Counted from the stretch's first letter, positions 8,685 to 16,920 are shown. The stretch: DNA of 64,000 bases from Chitinophaga sp. (GCF_019236475.1 NZ_JAFAIX010000012.1:620001-684000), one strand, 5' to 3'. The notes: generated by a model from the letters alone, not told the origin. Program-made: numbers and translations.

Positions 8685-10163
8685 GTGCATCAGCTTTACA
8701 CCTTTCTTTACGGAATAGACTGGCATCCATATATGAAGTTAGGGAGCACCCTCCTGGTGACGCTAACGCTGGTGGGTGTTGTATTTACCATTTTGCTGGA
8801 AAACAGGAATCCGGTAAAAGCTATCGCTTATATTCTCCTATTGGTTTTCGTACCTATCCTTGGTTTAATTATCTACTACTACCTTGGGCGTGATTTCCGT
8901 AAACAACGTCGGTTTACGCTGAAAGGCAGCAGGGATGAGATATTGTTTGAAAACTACATGCAATCGCAGCGGGCAGAATTAAAGCAAATGCAGTTGGACC
9001 TACGATTATCGCACGGGCAGAAACAGGAGTTATCCGCCATGCTGCTGAATTCCAGGCAATCCATACTCACCCGCAATAATGAGGTAAAAGTATTAGTGAA
9101 TGGAGAAGAGAAATTCCCTGAAGTATTCAACGCCCTCAGAGACGCCAAACATCATATCCACATAGAATACTACATCATCACGGATGATGATATTGGCCGG
9201 GAATTATTGCAGATCTTACTAGAGAAACTGCAACAGGGTGTACAAGTACGATTCATCTACGATGACCTTGGCAGTAATCATATTCATAAGATCCCGAAAA
9301 TACTAAAGGAACACGGTGCAGAGGTATATGTATTTTCACCGGTATTGATCAATTTCTACCTGAATGCCAACTATCGTAACCACAGAAAAATCATAGTTGT
9401 AGATGGGCTAATAGGATTTGCTGGCGGTATAAATTTGGATGATCGATATCTGAATAACGGTAAGCATAAATTGTTCTGGAGAGACACGCATCTCAAAATT
9501 ACTGGCGATGCTGTAAACATCCTACAGTTGCAGTTTCTGATGAGTTATCGTTATGTCAGTAAAAAGGTTTTTCGCTTTGAATATCCCTATTTTCAGCGCG
9601 CTCAATTACGTGGTACTTGTTATACAGATATTATAGCCAGTGCGCCGGATTCAGACTGGCCGATGTCCATGAATTGCATTGTAATGGCCATCAATTTGGC
9701 GCAGCATAGGATCAGGATTACCAATCCTTATTTTATTCCTACAGATCAGATATTAACAGCCTTACAGTTGGCTGCACTCTCAGGCAAAGAAGTAGAGTTG
9801 CTGCTGCCGTATAAAGGGGATTCCTTTATTGTGCAACATGCTGCCTTATCATATATGAAACCCTTGCTGGAAGCGGGTGTTAAGGTATATTTTTATACCC
9901 GTGGTTTTATACATGCCAAGACGATGGTGATAGATGATAATCTTTCTTGGATTAGTTCTGTCAACCTGGATAACCGCAGTTTTTATCTCAATTGCGAGAT
10001 TGCTGCCATGGTATATGATGAAGCCGTAGCTGCCAGTCTGAACCGTGTTTTTGATGAAGATTTATTGTATTCATCTCCGGTTCAGGAAACGCGCTGGAAT
10101 AGAAGGAATCCTTTGAAACGCTTTATGGATAGCGCCTGTAGGTTGTTGGCGCCATTACTATAA
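8685..10163 (+). CDS. cls: Cardiolipin synthase (PLD family)
   Basis: Membrane enzyme joining two phosphatidylglycerols (or PG and PE) into cardiolipin. Two N-terminal transmembrane helices (LGSTLLVTLTLVGVVFTILL and AIAYILLLVFVPILGLIIYY) form the PLDc_N region. Two phospholipase-D HKD motifs follow: HRKIIVVDGLIGFAGG at about residue 233 and HAKTMVIDDNLSWISS at about residue 409. At 492 aa it has the normal length. The start is a GTG at 8685; the next ATG (residue 17) would remove only a short leader. It is a single gene, followed after 8 bp by a convergent gene. Confidence 0.94.
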   Translation: MHQLYTFLYGIDWHPYMKLGSTLLVTLTLVGVVFTILLENRNPVKAIAYILLLVFVPILGLIIYYYLGRDFRKQRRFTLKGSRDEILFENYMQSQRAELKQMQLDLRLSHGQKQELSAMLLNSRQSILTRNNEVKVLVNGEEKFPEVFNALRDAKHHIHIEYYIITDDDIGRELLQILLEKLQQGVQVRFIYDDLGSNHIHKIPKILKEHGAEVYVFSPVLINFYLNANYRNHRKIIVVDGLIGFAGGINLDDRYLNNGKHKLFWRDTHLKITGDAVNILQLQFLMSYRYVSKKVFRFEYPYFQRAQLRGTCYTDIIASAPDSDWPMSMNCIVMAINLAQHRIRITNPYFIPTDQILTALQLAALSGKEVELLLPYKGDSFIVQHAALSYMKPLLEAGVKVYFYTRGFIHAKTMVIDDNLSWISSVNLDNRSFYLNCEIAAMVYDEAVAASLNRVFDEDLLYSSPVQETRWNRRNPLKRFMDSACRLLAPLL

Positions 10164-10170
10164 TCAATTA

Positions 10171-10602
10171 TTAGTACTTTTCTTCTTCAAATTCATCATT
10201 ATCTTCAATTAGGTCATCGTTGGTTTCTTCTAGATCTTCATGTCTGTCGCCGCCAATGCTATAGATATTATTTTCTTCATCTTCACTACCTACCCTTTCC
10301 TCTTCATCATCCAGATCAGAGCCGGGAATATCCAGGTCATCTCCTACTTTATCCTGTTTCCAGTTTTCTTCTTGTTCATCGCTTTTTGACGGGTTTTTAC
10401 CGCGTTTGGATGGTAGTTCACTATTATGTCTGAAAGACCTGGTAATATCGTCCATATCGAGGTCTACTTCATTTTCCCTGTTGCTGCCACTCATGATATC
10501 TTCATTGGAAGGATAAGCAGGATATCCTGGGAATTCCTCTTCTTTTTTCTTCTTTCCCTTGGGATTATCATCTTGTTTGGGGGGATTCGTTTTCTTAGCC
10601 AT
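10171..10602 (-). CDS. Highly acidic low-complexity small protein
   Basis: A 143-residue protein with a Lys/Pro-rich N-terminus (MAKKTNPPKQDDNPKGKKKK) and a tail made almost entirely of Asp, Glu, Asn and Ser (SEDEENN, DLDDEEER, EDNDEFEEEKY). No signal peptide, hydrophobic core or known domain; it is probably intrinsically disordered. Similar acidic proteins occur in Chitinophagaceae, but I cannot give a function. It is convergent with cls (7 bp between the stops), with 121 bp to the gene downstream in sequence. Confidence 0.65.
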   Translation of the reverse strand: MAKKTNPPKQDDNPKGKKKKEEEFPGYPAYPSNEDIMSGSNRENEVDLDMDDITRSFRHNSELPSKRGKNPSKSDEQEENWKQDKVGDDLDIPGSDLDDEEERVGSEDEENNIYSIGGDRHEDLEETNDDLIEDNDEFEEEKY

Positions 10603-10723
10603 ATCCTTGTTTTTTAAGGAATTTACAAAAAATCTACGGTAGTTGATATTGCTATATCAAACATTAACAATGATCTGGAAACGTTTGTTTACCATCCGCT
10701 ATGGTGGCTATTGTGGGGGAATT

Positions 10724-11881
10724 TTAATGTTTTCGGCCGGTGAGTGTAAGTTGCAGGGAAATGCCTGTGGAGACCAGTTTTACCTGGCCTGCTCCTACTC
10801 CAGTAATGGGGATTTTTACATAAGGTTGTACGCCAAGTATGAGTCTGTTACCTACTGGCTGTTGATAGAGTATACCTGCATTGAGTACAGCGAAATAATT
10901 CCTGTTTTGATTGCGGATTTCTACGGTTTTATCTGTGCCGTATTCATAATCATAATAATATTTTTCTTTCAGCATGAAATAGCTGCTGCTGCCCAATAAT
11001 GCCGCAATGCTATGCTTATTGTTTTTCACAAAAGCATAGTTAATATTCAATGGTATATCTAATACATCACAATTGGCATTCACTTTTGTGATTTCATCGT
11101 TAGGATCGTAATAGTTGCTTTTATACTCCGTTCCTGCTGCATCATAGATTTTCTTATTGTAAACAGCGCCAGCGGTAATAAACCAACGCGGTTTAAAATA
11201 ATAATGTAAGATGACACCTGCATTAAAGCCAATAGCACTATATCGAAAAGAAGCAGTGGTATTAAAATCAGGACCGGCAGTTATGCCAACGAATAATTTA
11301 GGACGAAATTTTCTCTTGGCATAAGTTACTGAAGTGTCTTTTAATGAATCGGATGTAATATTTGATTTTACAGGCATTACAGCGGATTCATTAATTTTCG
11401 TGTATTCGTTTACGTTATATGAATTTATGGCAGCAATTTCTACATTATCATGGTTGAAATCGTTCGTATAGGTAGTCTGTTTTGTATTGTTAGTGATAGT
11501 TGTTTTTTGCGTGGAGGTGATTGCTGAATGTAATGGTGTACTGATAGTATTTTTGGGAGATGACAGTCGCTCTGACCCATGATTTTCATGCTGGGAAATA
11601 GTTGGAGAGACCTTATCCACATGCTGATTACTACTAGTTACCGTATTTTCCGCAGCTTGATTGGAAGCGGTTTTCAGTGGTTGTTGGTTTTCATTTCTGG
11701 GTAGTAGGAACAATAAGCTAATGAGTATCGCGGACAGTGGCAGAATCCACCACCACAGTGGTCTTTTTCTGTCCTTGTCTTTATTCAGCAGGTTTTCCAT
11801 TTGTTTCCAGGCGTCCTGGTCAAATGGAAAATCAGCTTCCTGCAGCTTTTTACGGATACTATTTTCGAAGTTATCGTTCAT
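10724..11881 (-). CDS. Membrane-anchored protein with C-terminal outer-membrane beta-barrel-like domain; likely partner of the ECF sigma factor
   Basis: A 385-residue protein. Residues 1-40 are soluble (FENSIRKKLQEADFPFDQDAWKQMENLL), like the N-terminal cytoplasmic helix of anti-sigma factors. One transmembrane segment follows (WWWILPLSAILISLLFLLP), then about 130 Ser/Thr/Asn-rich residues, then a region of alternating strands (LFVGITAGPDFNTTASFRYS, GVILHYYFKPRWFITAGAVY) ending in GISLQLTLTGRKH that looks like an OMP_b-brl (porin-family) barrel. Its start overlaps the end of the sigma gene by 11 bp, so the two are translationally coupled. I infer a sigma-regulator role. How one chain with an inner-membrane helix would place a barrel domain is unclear. 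Confidence 0.7.
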   Translation of the reverse strand: MNDNFENSIRKKLQEADFPFDQDAWKQMENLLNKDKDRKRPLWWWILPLSAILISLLFLLPRNENQQPLKTASNQAAENTVTSSNQHVDKVSPTISQHENHGSERLSSPKNTISTPLHSAITSTQKTTITNNTKQTTYTNDFNHDNVEIAAINSYNVNEYTKINESAVMPVKSNITSDSLKDTSVTYAKRKFRPKLFVGITAGPDFNTTASFRYSAIGFNAGVILHYYFKPRWFITAGAVYNKKIYDAAGTEYKSNYYDPNDEITKVNANCDVLDIPLNINYAFVKNNKHSIAALLGSSSYFMLKEKYYYDYEYGTDKTVEIRNQNRNYFAVLNAGILYQQPVGNRLILGVQPYVKIPITGVGAGQVKLVSTGISLQLTLTGRKH

Positions 11882-12458
11882 TGTTAAATGCGGTAATATC
11901 TGCGTCTTTGTTATCCCTGGAAGTGGGATTGAGTTGTAATATTTTCTCTTTCAGTATTTTTTTTGCTTTGAATAAATTGGATTTGGAAGTACCTTCTGAA
12001 ATGCCCAGCATGGCTGCGATTTCCTGGTGTTGATACCCGTCCATGACATATAGATTAAATACTGTTTTATATGATGGCGGTAATGTTTGTATCATTTGCA
12101 ACAGTTCATTATAGCTTAGTTTCTCTACAACGCTATCGTCTATACCTATTTCATGTACAGGAGATATTTCTTCTGTGAAAGCGATTTGTTTCCGTTTCCT
12201 TAGGCTATCAATGGCGGTGTTGACTATTATTTTCGCGATCCAAGATTTAAATGCTCTGCTGGTATCGTATGTATGAATATGCTGGAATATTTTCAGGAAG
12301 GCATCATTTAATATTTCCACTGCTGATTCCTTGTTATGTGCATATCGCATGGCGATACTCATTGCATAGCCGAAAAATTTCCGGTACAATGCTTCCTGAC
12401 TGCTACGATTTTTTTTGCAGCAACCAGTAATGAGTTCTTGTAGGTCTAAATCGTGCAC
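11871..12458 (-). CDS. ECF-type RNA polymerase sigma-70 factor
   Basis: Extracytoplasmic-function sigma factor, 195 aa. Region 2 covers YRKFFGYAMSIAMRYAHNKE and ILNDAFLKIFQHIHTYDTSR. Region 4 is LPPSYKTVFNLYVMDGYQHQ then EIAAMLGISEGTSKSNLFKA, the helix-turn-helix for the -35 element. A Lys-rich linker (SLRKRKQIAF) lies between. It overlaps the downstream gene encoding a membrane/beta-barrel partner. ATG at 12458; upstream lies a 299-bp stretch with the copy-1 direct repeat. Bacteroidota typically use such pairs to respond to envelope or nutrient signals; the inducer is not evident. Confidence 0.93.
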   Translation of the reverse strand: MHDLDLQELITGCCKKNRSSQEALYRKFFGYAMSIAMRYAHNKESAVEILNDAFLKIFQHIHTYDTSRAFKSWIAKIIVNTAIDSLRKRKQIAFTEEISPVHEIGIDDSVVEKLSYNELLQMIQTLPPSYKTVFNLYVMDGYQHQEIAAMLGISEGTSKSNLFKAKKILKEKILQLNPTSRDNKDADITAFNNER

Positions 12459-12572
12459 TTAATGGATACCCGTTTCCGGTCAGTTATATTCGAGCTTTTT
12501 GTATAGGTAAATACGACAACTCCTGGCTGAAGGTTGTCTACTCCGGAAAAAAATAAAAAGCTTTCCAAATTC

Positions 12573-12692
12573 GCATTTTTAGCCCTTTTAAGCCCGCACA
12601 CCCTCTTTTGAACACAAGTACTCAACACAGAAACGATCTTTGAAATTTACCCCATTTCTGAAGGTCGATTTTGGGCAATTTTGCCCCATTTT
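12573..12692. repeat. 120-bp direct repeat, copy 1
   Basis: The core 12601-12672 matches 16679-16750 with only a few differences; it reads CCCTCTTTTGAACACAAGT, then GAAACGATC, then TTGAAATTTACCCCATTTCT. Weaker similarity extends from the GCATTTTTAG at 12573 and into the T-rich end. Copy 2 is exactly 4078 bp further on in the same orientation. Each copy sits just beyond the terminator of a minus-strand gene (mnmG or ybeY). Confidence 0.85.
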
Positions 12693-12709
12693 TTTTAAAA
12701 ATGGCATAA

Positions 12710-12739
12710 AAAAAGGCAACCTTTTCAGGTTGCCTTTTT
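12710..12739 (-). terminator. Terminator of mnmG
   Basis: AAAAAGGCAACC - TTTTCA - GGTTGCCTTTTT: 12-bp perfect arms with flanking A/T tracts, 19 bp past the mnmG stop. Confidence 0.9.
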
Positions 12740-12757
12740 AAATATTGGGAGGGCGGA

Positions 12758-14626
12758 TTATCTGCCCATATATACCATCAAGATTTGTACATCACTTGGA
12801 TTCACCCCGCTGATTCGGCTGGCTTGTCCTAATGTACGTGGACGGATTTTATTAAATTTCTGTTTGGCTTCTGCGGAGAGGGAAACCAGTTTACTATAAT
12901 CGAAGCTATCTGGAATAATCAGGTCTTCGAGTTGACTCATTTTTTGAACGAGTTCATTTTCTTTTTCGATGTACACATCATATTTCACTTGGATTTCTGC
13001 TTGTTCCAATGTTTCATTATCGAAGCCTTCGAGTGCTTTAGCAATTTTAGGTACTTCATTTTTCATGGAGAAGATATCCAGTCCTGGGCGCAGGAGAATC
13101 TGATGTGCTTTTTGTTTCTGAGTTAATGGAGCAGAGGATTTCGCATTTAACAGATCGCTGATTTCAGCAGGTTCGATAGAGAGGTCTTTCAGAATTGACT
13201 TAATCTTTTCCACTCCATCTTTTTTCTGTTGCACTCTGGTCATTCTTTCTTCGGAGGCCAGGCCCATTTTGTAGCTTCTTTCTGTGAGTCGGAGGTCCGC
13301 ATTATCCTGACGGAGCAGGGTACGGAATTCGGCTCTAGAAGTAAACATACGATAAGGTTCTTCTGTCCCTTTATTAATCAAATCATCGATGAGTACACCG
13401 ATGTAGGCTTCACTTCTTTTCAGTACAAAAGGATCTTGTTCGGTTGCTTTCAGGTGTGCGTTGATACCGGCCATGAGTCCTTGGCATGCAGCTTCTTCAT
13501 ATCCGGTGGTACCGTTTATTTGACCCGCGAAGAAGAGGTTTTGTACATGTTTAGTTTCCAGGGAGAATTGCAACTGGGTAGGTGGGAAATAATCATACTC
13601 GATCGCATATCCTGGACGGAACATGCGGCAATTTTCAAATCCTGGTACCATGCGCAGTGCTTTCATCTGTACATCTTCCGGCAGAGAAGTGGAGAATCCA
13701 TTTACATAGATTTCCACAGTATCCCAACCCTCAGGTTCAACGAAGAGTTGGTGTCTTTCTCTTTCAGCAAAGCGGTTGATTTTATCCTCAATACTTGGGC
13801 AGTAACGAGGTCCGGTTCCTTGGATTCTACCTTGGAACATAGGAGACCTGTCGAATCCTGTACGGAGTATTTCATGAACGGCTTCGCTGGTATAAGTGAT
13901 CCAGCAACTACGTTGTTGAGCGGGTTGAATTCTAGGTATATCCAGGTAAGAGAATCCCACGATTTCGTCGTCACCTTTTTGTTCTTCCATTTTGGAATAA
14001 TCGAGGCTACGACCATCTATTCTTGGAGGGGTACCTGTTTTCAAACGGTCGCTCTCAAAACCGAGCTCCACCAATTGTTCAGTGATACCAGTGGCTGCTT
14101 TTTCAGCTACGCGTCCACCGCCGAATTGTTTTTCTCCGATGTGGATCACTCCATTGAGGAAAGTACCATTGGTGAGTACTACCGCTTTCGCCTGGATTTC
14201 ATGTCCGAGTCCGGTGATCACACCATGACATCTGCCATCTTTAACAAGGAGCCCTTTCACCATATCCTGGTAGAAGTCTACATTTGGAGTTTTCTCCAGT
14301 GCTTCTCTCCATTTAGCGGCGAAGAGCATGCGGTCGTTCTGTGTTCTCGGACTCCACATAGCAGGTCCTTTGGAACGGTTCAGCATACGGAACTGGATCA
14401 TGGATTGGTCCGTAATAATACCGGAGTACCCACCCAATGCATCAATTTCGCGCACGATCTGACCTTTAGCTATACCACCCATAGCAGGGTTACAGCTCAT
14501 TTGGGCAATCGTCTGCATGTTCATGGTAACCAGCAGCACCTTAGAGCCCATATTGGCAGCAGCGGCAGCAGCTTCGCATCCCGCGTGCCCTGCACCTACA
14601 ACTATTATATCGTATGAAGGAAACAT
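12758..14626 (-). CDS. mnmG: tRNA uridine-5-carboxymethylaminomethyl(34) synthesis enzyme MnmG
   Basis: FAD- and NADH-dependent partner of MnmE that installs cmnm5 at U34 of tRNAs. The N-terminal dinucleotide motif DIIVVGAGHAGCEAAAAAAN, the FAD loop SCNPAMGGIAKGQIVREIDA, GTFLNGVIHIGEKQFGGGR, and the C-terminal PRTLGQASRISGVNPSDVQI are all present. At 622 aa it has the normal length. The stop is followed by a clear terminator. In many bacteria this gene (gidA) sits beside oriC, which fits the DnaA-box array 4-5 kb away. In related genomes ybeY and mnmG are often close; here 2.3 kb of decayed sequence separates them. A parS-like site lies 60 bp upstream of the start. Confidence 0.97.
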   Translation of the reverse strand: MFPSYDIIVVGAGHAGCEAAAAAANMGSKVLLVTMNMQTIAQMSCNPAMGGIAKGQIVREIDALGGYSGIITDQSMIQFRMLNRSKGPAMWSPRTQNDRMLFAAKWREALEKTPNVDFYQDMVKGLLVKDGRCHGVITGLGHEIQAKAVVLTNGTFLNGVIHIGEKQFGGGRVAEKAATGITEQLVELGFESDRLKTGTPPRIDGRSLDYSKMEEQKGDDEIVGFSYLDIPRIQPAQQRSCWITYTSEAVHEILRTGFDRSPMFQGRIQGTGPRYCPSIEDKINRFAERERHQLFVEPEGWDTVEIYVNGFSTSLPEDVQMKALRMVPGFENCRMFRPGYAIEYDYFPPTQLQFSLETKHVQNLFFAGQINGTTGYEEAACQGLMAGINAHLKATEQDPFVLKRSEAYIGVLIDDLINKGTEEPYRMFTSRAEFRTLLRQDNADLRLTERSYKMGLASEERMTRVQQKKDGVEKIKSILKDLSIEPAEISDLLNAKSSAPLTQKQKAHQILLRPGLDIFSMKNEVPKIAKALEGFDNETLEQAEIQVKYDVYIEKENELVQKMSQLEDLIIPDSFDYSKLVSLSAEAKQKFNKIRPRTLGQASRISGVNPSDVQILMVYMGR

Positions 14627-14685
14627 ATTAAAATTGAAAGTGCAAAATTACATAGAAGTAGGGAGAATGTTTTCATAAAGTGTAA

Positions 14686-14701
14686 TGTTCCACGTGGAAC
14701 A
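14686..14701. promoter_or_regulatory. parS-like site 1 (ParB binding)
   Basis: TGTTCCACGTGGAACA, a perfect 16-bp palindrome differing by one base from the bacterial parS consensus TGTTNCACGTGAAACA. It lies 60 bp upstream of mnmG. ParB/Spo0J loads at such sites near the origin to organise segregation. Confidence 0.85.
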
Positions 14702-14786
14702 TTCATTTTCTACTTTGCAATGATAATTCTCTGAGTTCGGTGTTTTTGCAGTCGAGCCATTCCCCATTTATTTGTTTCTTGGTCTA

Positions 14787-14939
14787 TTATAAAATGCGCT
14801 GTTCGCTATCCATACATTCCCCAATAAACAGGTTAAAGGAAGATCGTTTTAAGAGGTATCCAGCCAAAGGCATTGTTACTTGATGGCAGATAACTTCCAG
14901 GATTAAGATATTGGGAGACAGCCAGTCATCGGGCTGCAT
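14787..14939 (-). CDS. Possible 50-aa ORF or coding remnant
   Basis: Open frame from ATG at 14939 (MQPDDWLSPNILILEV) through GYLLKRSSFNLFIGECMD to a TAA at 14787-14789. Composition looks protein-like, but there is no recognised family, no clear promoter, and it sits in a degenerating region between mnmG and the tandem repeat. It may be the C-terminal relic of a larger gene. Confidence 0.25.
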   Translation of the reverse strand: MQPDDWLSPNILILEVICHQVTMPLAGYLLKRSSFNLFIGECMDSEQRIL

Positions 14940-14989
14940 TGGGTAAACTATTTAATGTGCTTGTTGATAATTTCAGAAAGCGCTGCATT

Positions 14990-15345
14990 CACCAACTGTA
15001 AACAACCGAGTTAGGTGGAAGGCGAATGGATCAGCATAAATACCCCAATGCCTTCTTTTCTCCCCTACACCCTTATGAGGCTTTTCTTGATAGTTACCTA
15101 CTTCTCCTCCTATTTTGGGCTACTCAGAAATTCTCCTCCATTCACCAACATTAAAGAACTGAGTTACTAGAAGGCAAAGGGATCACATAAATACCATCAA
15201 TGCCCTCTCTATTCTCGCCGCCCCTTATGGGCCATTTCTTTATAGTTACCTACTTTCACTTTCCTCCTTTGGGCTACTCAGCAATTCACCCTCATTACCA
15301 ACATCAAACACCTGTGTTGGCTAGAAGGCAAACGGACTTTAACCA
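14990..15345. repeat. 153-bp tandem repeat, about 2.3 copies
   Basis: Units begin at 14990 (CACCAACTGTAAACAACCGA), 15143 (CACCAACATTAAAGAACTGA) and 15296 (ACCAACATCAAACACCTGTG). Shared blocks include AGAAGGCAAA/GGAAGGCGAA, ATAAATACC, ATAGTTACCTACTT and TTTGGGCTACTCAG. Units are diverged, the period is exactly 153 bp twice, and no frame is conserved. The rest of 14702-15578 holds no convincing gene. Confidence 0.8.
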
Positions 15346-15464
15346 ATTACCTTACCCAGAATGACTAGCCGAAGCGCATATCAATTCATAGAAGATTTAG
15401 TTCTGAATGATACATTTGTACTTAAGGAGGTATTTCTGATACCCGTTTGAAAAGGAGGTATTCA

Positions 15465-15521
15465 ATGATTACGGATGGAAAAATTGATGCGGTTTCACCA
15501 AAAACGGTATCTCCGCCCTAA
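15465..15521 (+). other. Very short ORF behind two Shine-Dalgarno-like sequences
   Basis: AAGGAGGT occurs at 15424-15431 and 15452-15459; the second is 5 bp before an ATG opening an 18-codon frame (MITDGKIDAVSPKTVSPP). Strong Shine-Dalgarno sequences are unusual in Bacteroidota, so this may be foreign DNA or chance. No function can be proposed. Confidence 0.15.
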
Positions 15522-15578
15522 CGATTGTCCCATGAGATATAGGACACTTTATACCTCTAAATGAAGATTCTTTTATAC

Positions 15579-16190
15579 TTAAGAAGTGGCAAGCGATTTA
15601 AGTTGTGTCTTTGCTTTTTTGTGTCTAAGTTCCATGGCTTTTTCAAAATAGTACCTGGCCCATCGCATAGATTTACTCGCACCTTCACCATATTTATAGC
15701 ACAGTCCAAGATTGTATAAGGCTCTAGTATCATTCTTCTTGGCGGCCTTCTTATACCAATAAACTGCTTTGGTCATGTTCTGCGGAGTGCCGTTCCCATA
15801 AAATAAGGCATATCCCAGGTTACGTTGGGCATCACTAATTCCTGCCTTTGCGGCCTTTTTATACCAATAAAGCATTTTTGGGTAGTCTTGGTTTACTACT
15901 TCGCCAATGGAATAGAAGACGCCAATATTATATTGGGCGTCTGGATGTTTCAATTTTGCAGCTTCCAAATACCATTCAAATGCTAACGCAAGATTTTTAG
16001 GAGTACCACGCCCAAAATCATAGCACGTACCTGTATAAAACATTGCCCGTATGTGCCCCTTTTGAGCAGACTCCAGCCAAAGTGTAAATACTTTCTTCCA
16101 TGGAATAAATTTAGATCTGGCGTTTCCATAAGATAATTCATATCCAAGCTCGAATGCTGATCTTGCTGCTTATGATACCTTGGCGTGCAT
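15579..16190 (-). pseudogene. Sel1-like repeat protein, 5' broken
   Basis: The 154-aa frame from the ATG at 16043 contains four Sel1-like (TPR-type) repeats, for example AFEWYLEAAKLKHPDAQYNI, YWYKKAAKAGISDAQRNLGY, YWYKKAAKKNDTRALYNLGL and ARYYFEKAMELRHKKA. The frame continues upstream without a start codon as AARSAFELGYELSYGN and TLWLESAQKGHIRAMFYTG, clearly another Sel1 repeat. It then meets an in-frame TAA at 16170-16172, and beyond that MHAKVS from an ATG at 16190. The N-terminus is therefore lost to a nonsense or frameshift change; a shortened protein from 16043 could still be made. Sel1 proteins mediate protein contacts. It lies in the decayed stretch between mnmG and ybeY. Confidence 0.6.
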
Positions 16191-16319
16191 TTTCTAAAGT
16201 GGGATAAAGGTTAATAGTTGACACGGGGCGAATCCTTAATAAATTAATATTAAATCAAAATAAAGGAAAAATAGCTATAAGTAAATTTAATCCGCGATCG
16301 GAATAGGTATTGTTTTTAG

Positions 16320-16484
16320 ACGAAGGACGTAGATGCTAATAATGTGTATAAACATCTTACCAGGTTAGGGATTACATGGTTTGGAACCACAACTACTTTT
16401 ACTGGACAATTGGAGATAGAAATGAAAATTGAATTTTATGGTGATGAACCAGAAAATATTGATCAAACAGATTCAACATCATAA
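16320..16484 (+). pseudogene. Coding remnant (C-terminal fragment of unknown protein)
   Basis: Open + strand frame after a TAG at 16317-16319. It reads KDVDANNVYKHLTRLGITWF, then TGQLEIEMKIEFYGDEPENI, then a TAA at 16482-16484. The sequence looks like genuine protein but has no start. I do not recognise the family. The rest of 16191-16650 shows nothing further. Confidence 0.35.
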
Positions 16485-16650
16485 CCGTAAATAGCAATAC
16501 GTTCCTTATGAAAATTCAACACATGATCTCGCTAAGAAAATTGTTTACCAGAGAAACAAGGTCTTTTAAAAGAAACCACCTTTGACGTATTGGATCCAAT
16601 TGACTTCCTTTCCAAAAAGAGGGTAACAGCTTCCTTTCATTAGAAAATAA

Positions 16651-16770
16651 GCGTTTTTAGGCGATTATAGCCCTTCTACCCTCTTTTGAACACAAGTGCT
16701 CAGCCCGGAAACGATCGTTGAAATTTACCCCATTTCTGAAGGTCGATTTTGACCTCTTTTGACCATTTTT
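16651..16770. repeat. 120-bp direct repeat, copy 2
   Basis: Second copy of the repeat at 12573-12692, same orientation, core at 16679-16750 with the same CCCTCTTTTGAACACAAGT and TTGAAATTTACCCCATTTCT blocks. It lies 64 bp beyond the ybeY terminator. Confidence 0.85.
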
Positions 16771-16833
16771 TCTTCAAAACTGAGATAAACTGTTCAATAT
16801 TTTCTTTTAGGATGGGAAAGCTCCTAAAAACAA

Positions 16834-16857
16834 AAAAGAGGACGATTGTCCTCTTTT
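16834..16857 (-). terminator. Terminator of ybeY
   Basis: AAAAGAGGAC - GATT - GTCCTCTTTT, 10-bp perfect arms. The A-run on the left gives a T-run for the minus strand. The two parS-like sites lie between it and the ybeY stop. Confidence 0.85.
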
Positions 16858-16865
16858 ATATAAAA

Positions 16866-16881
16866 TGTTCCACGTGGAACA
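16866..16881. promoter_or_regulatory. parS-like site 2
   Basis: TGTTCCACGTGGAACA, identical to site 1, 2180 bp away from it and 22 bp before site 3. Confidence 0.85.
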
Positions 16882-16903
16882 TAATGGTATAGTCCGTTAA
16901 AAT

Positions 16904-16919
16904 TGTTCCACGTGAAACA
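16904..16919. promoter_or_regulatory. parS-like site 3
   Basis: TGTTCCACGTGAAACA, an exact match to the Bacillus subtilis-type parS consensus. It ends one base before the last base of the ybeY stop codon. Confidence 0.9.
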
Positions 16920-16920
16920 T

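Noticed and set aside
12446..12628. 60-codon frame upstream of the ECF sigma gene
   Set aside because: It consists mostly of the direct-repeat sequence and has no homology-like features.
13229..14617. 462-codon frame antisense to mnmG
   Set aside because: MnmG is certain on the minus strand; the antisense product has no domain and reflects codon bias.
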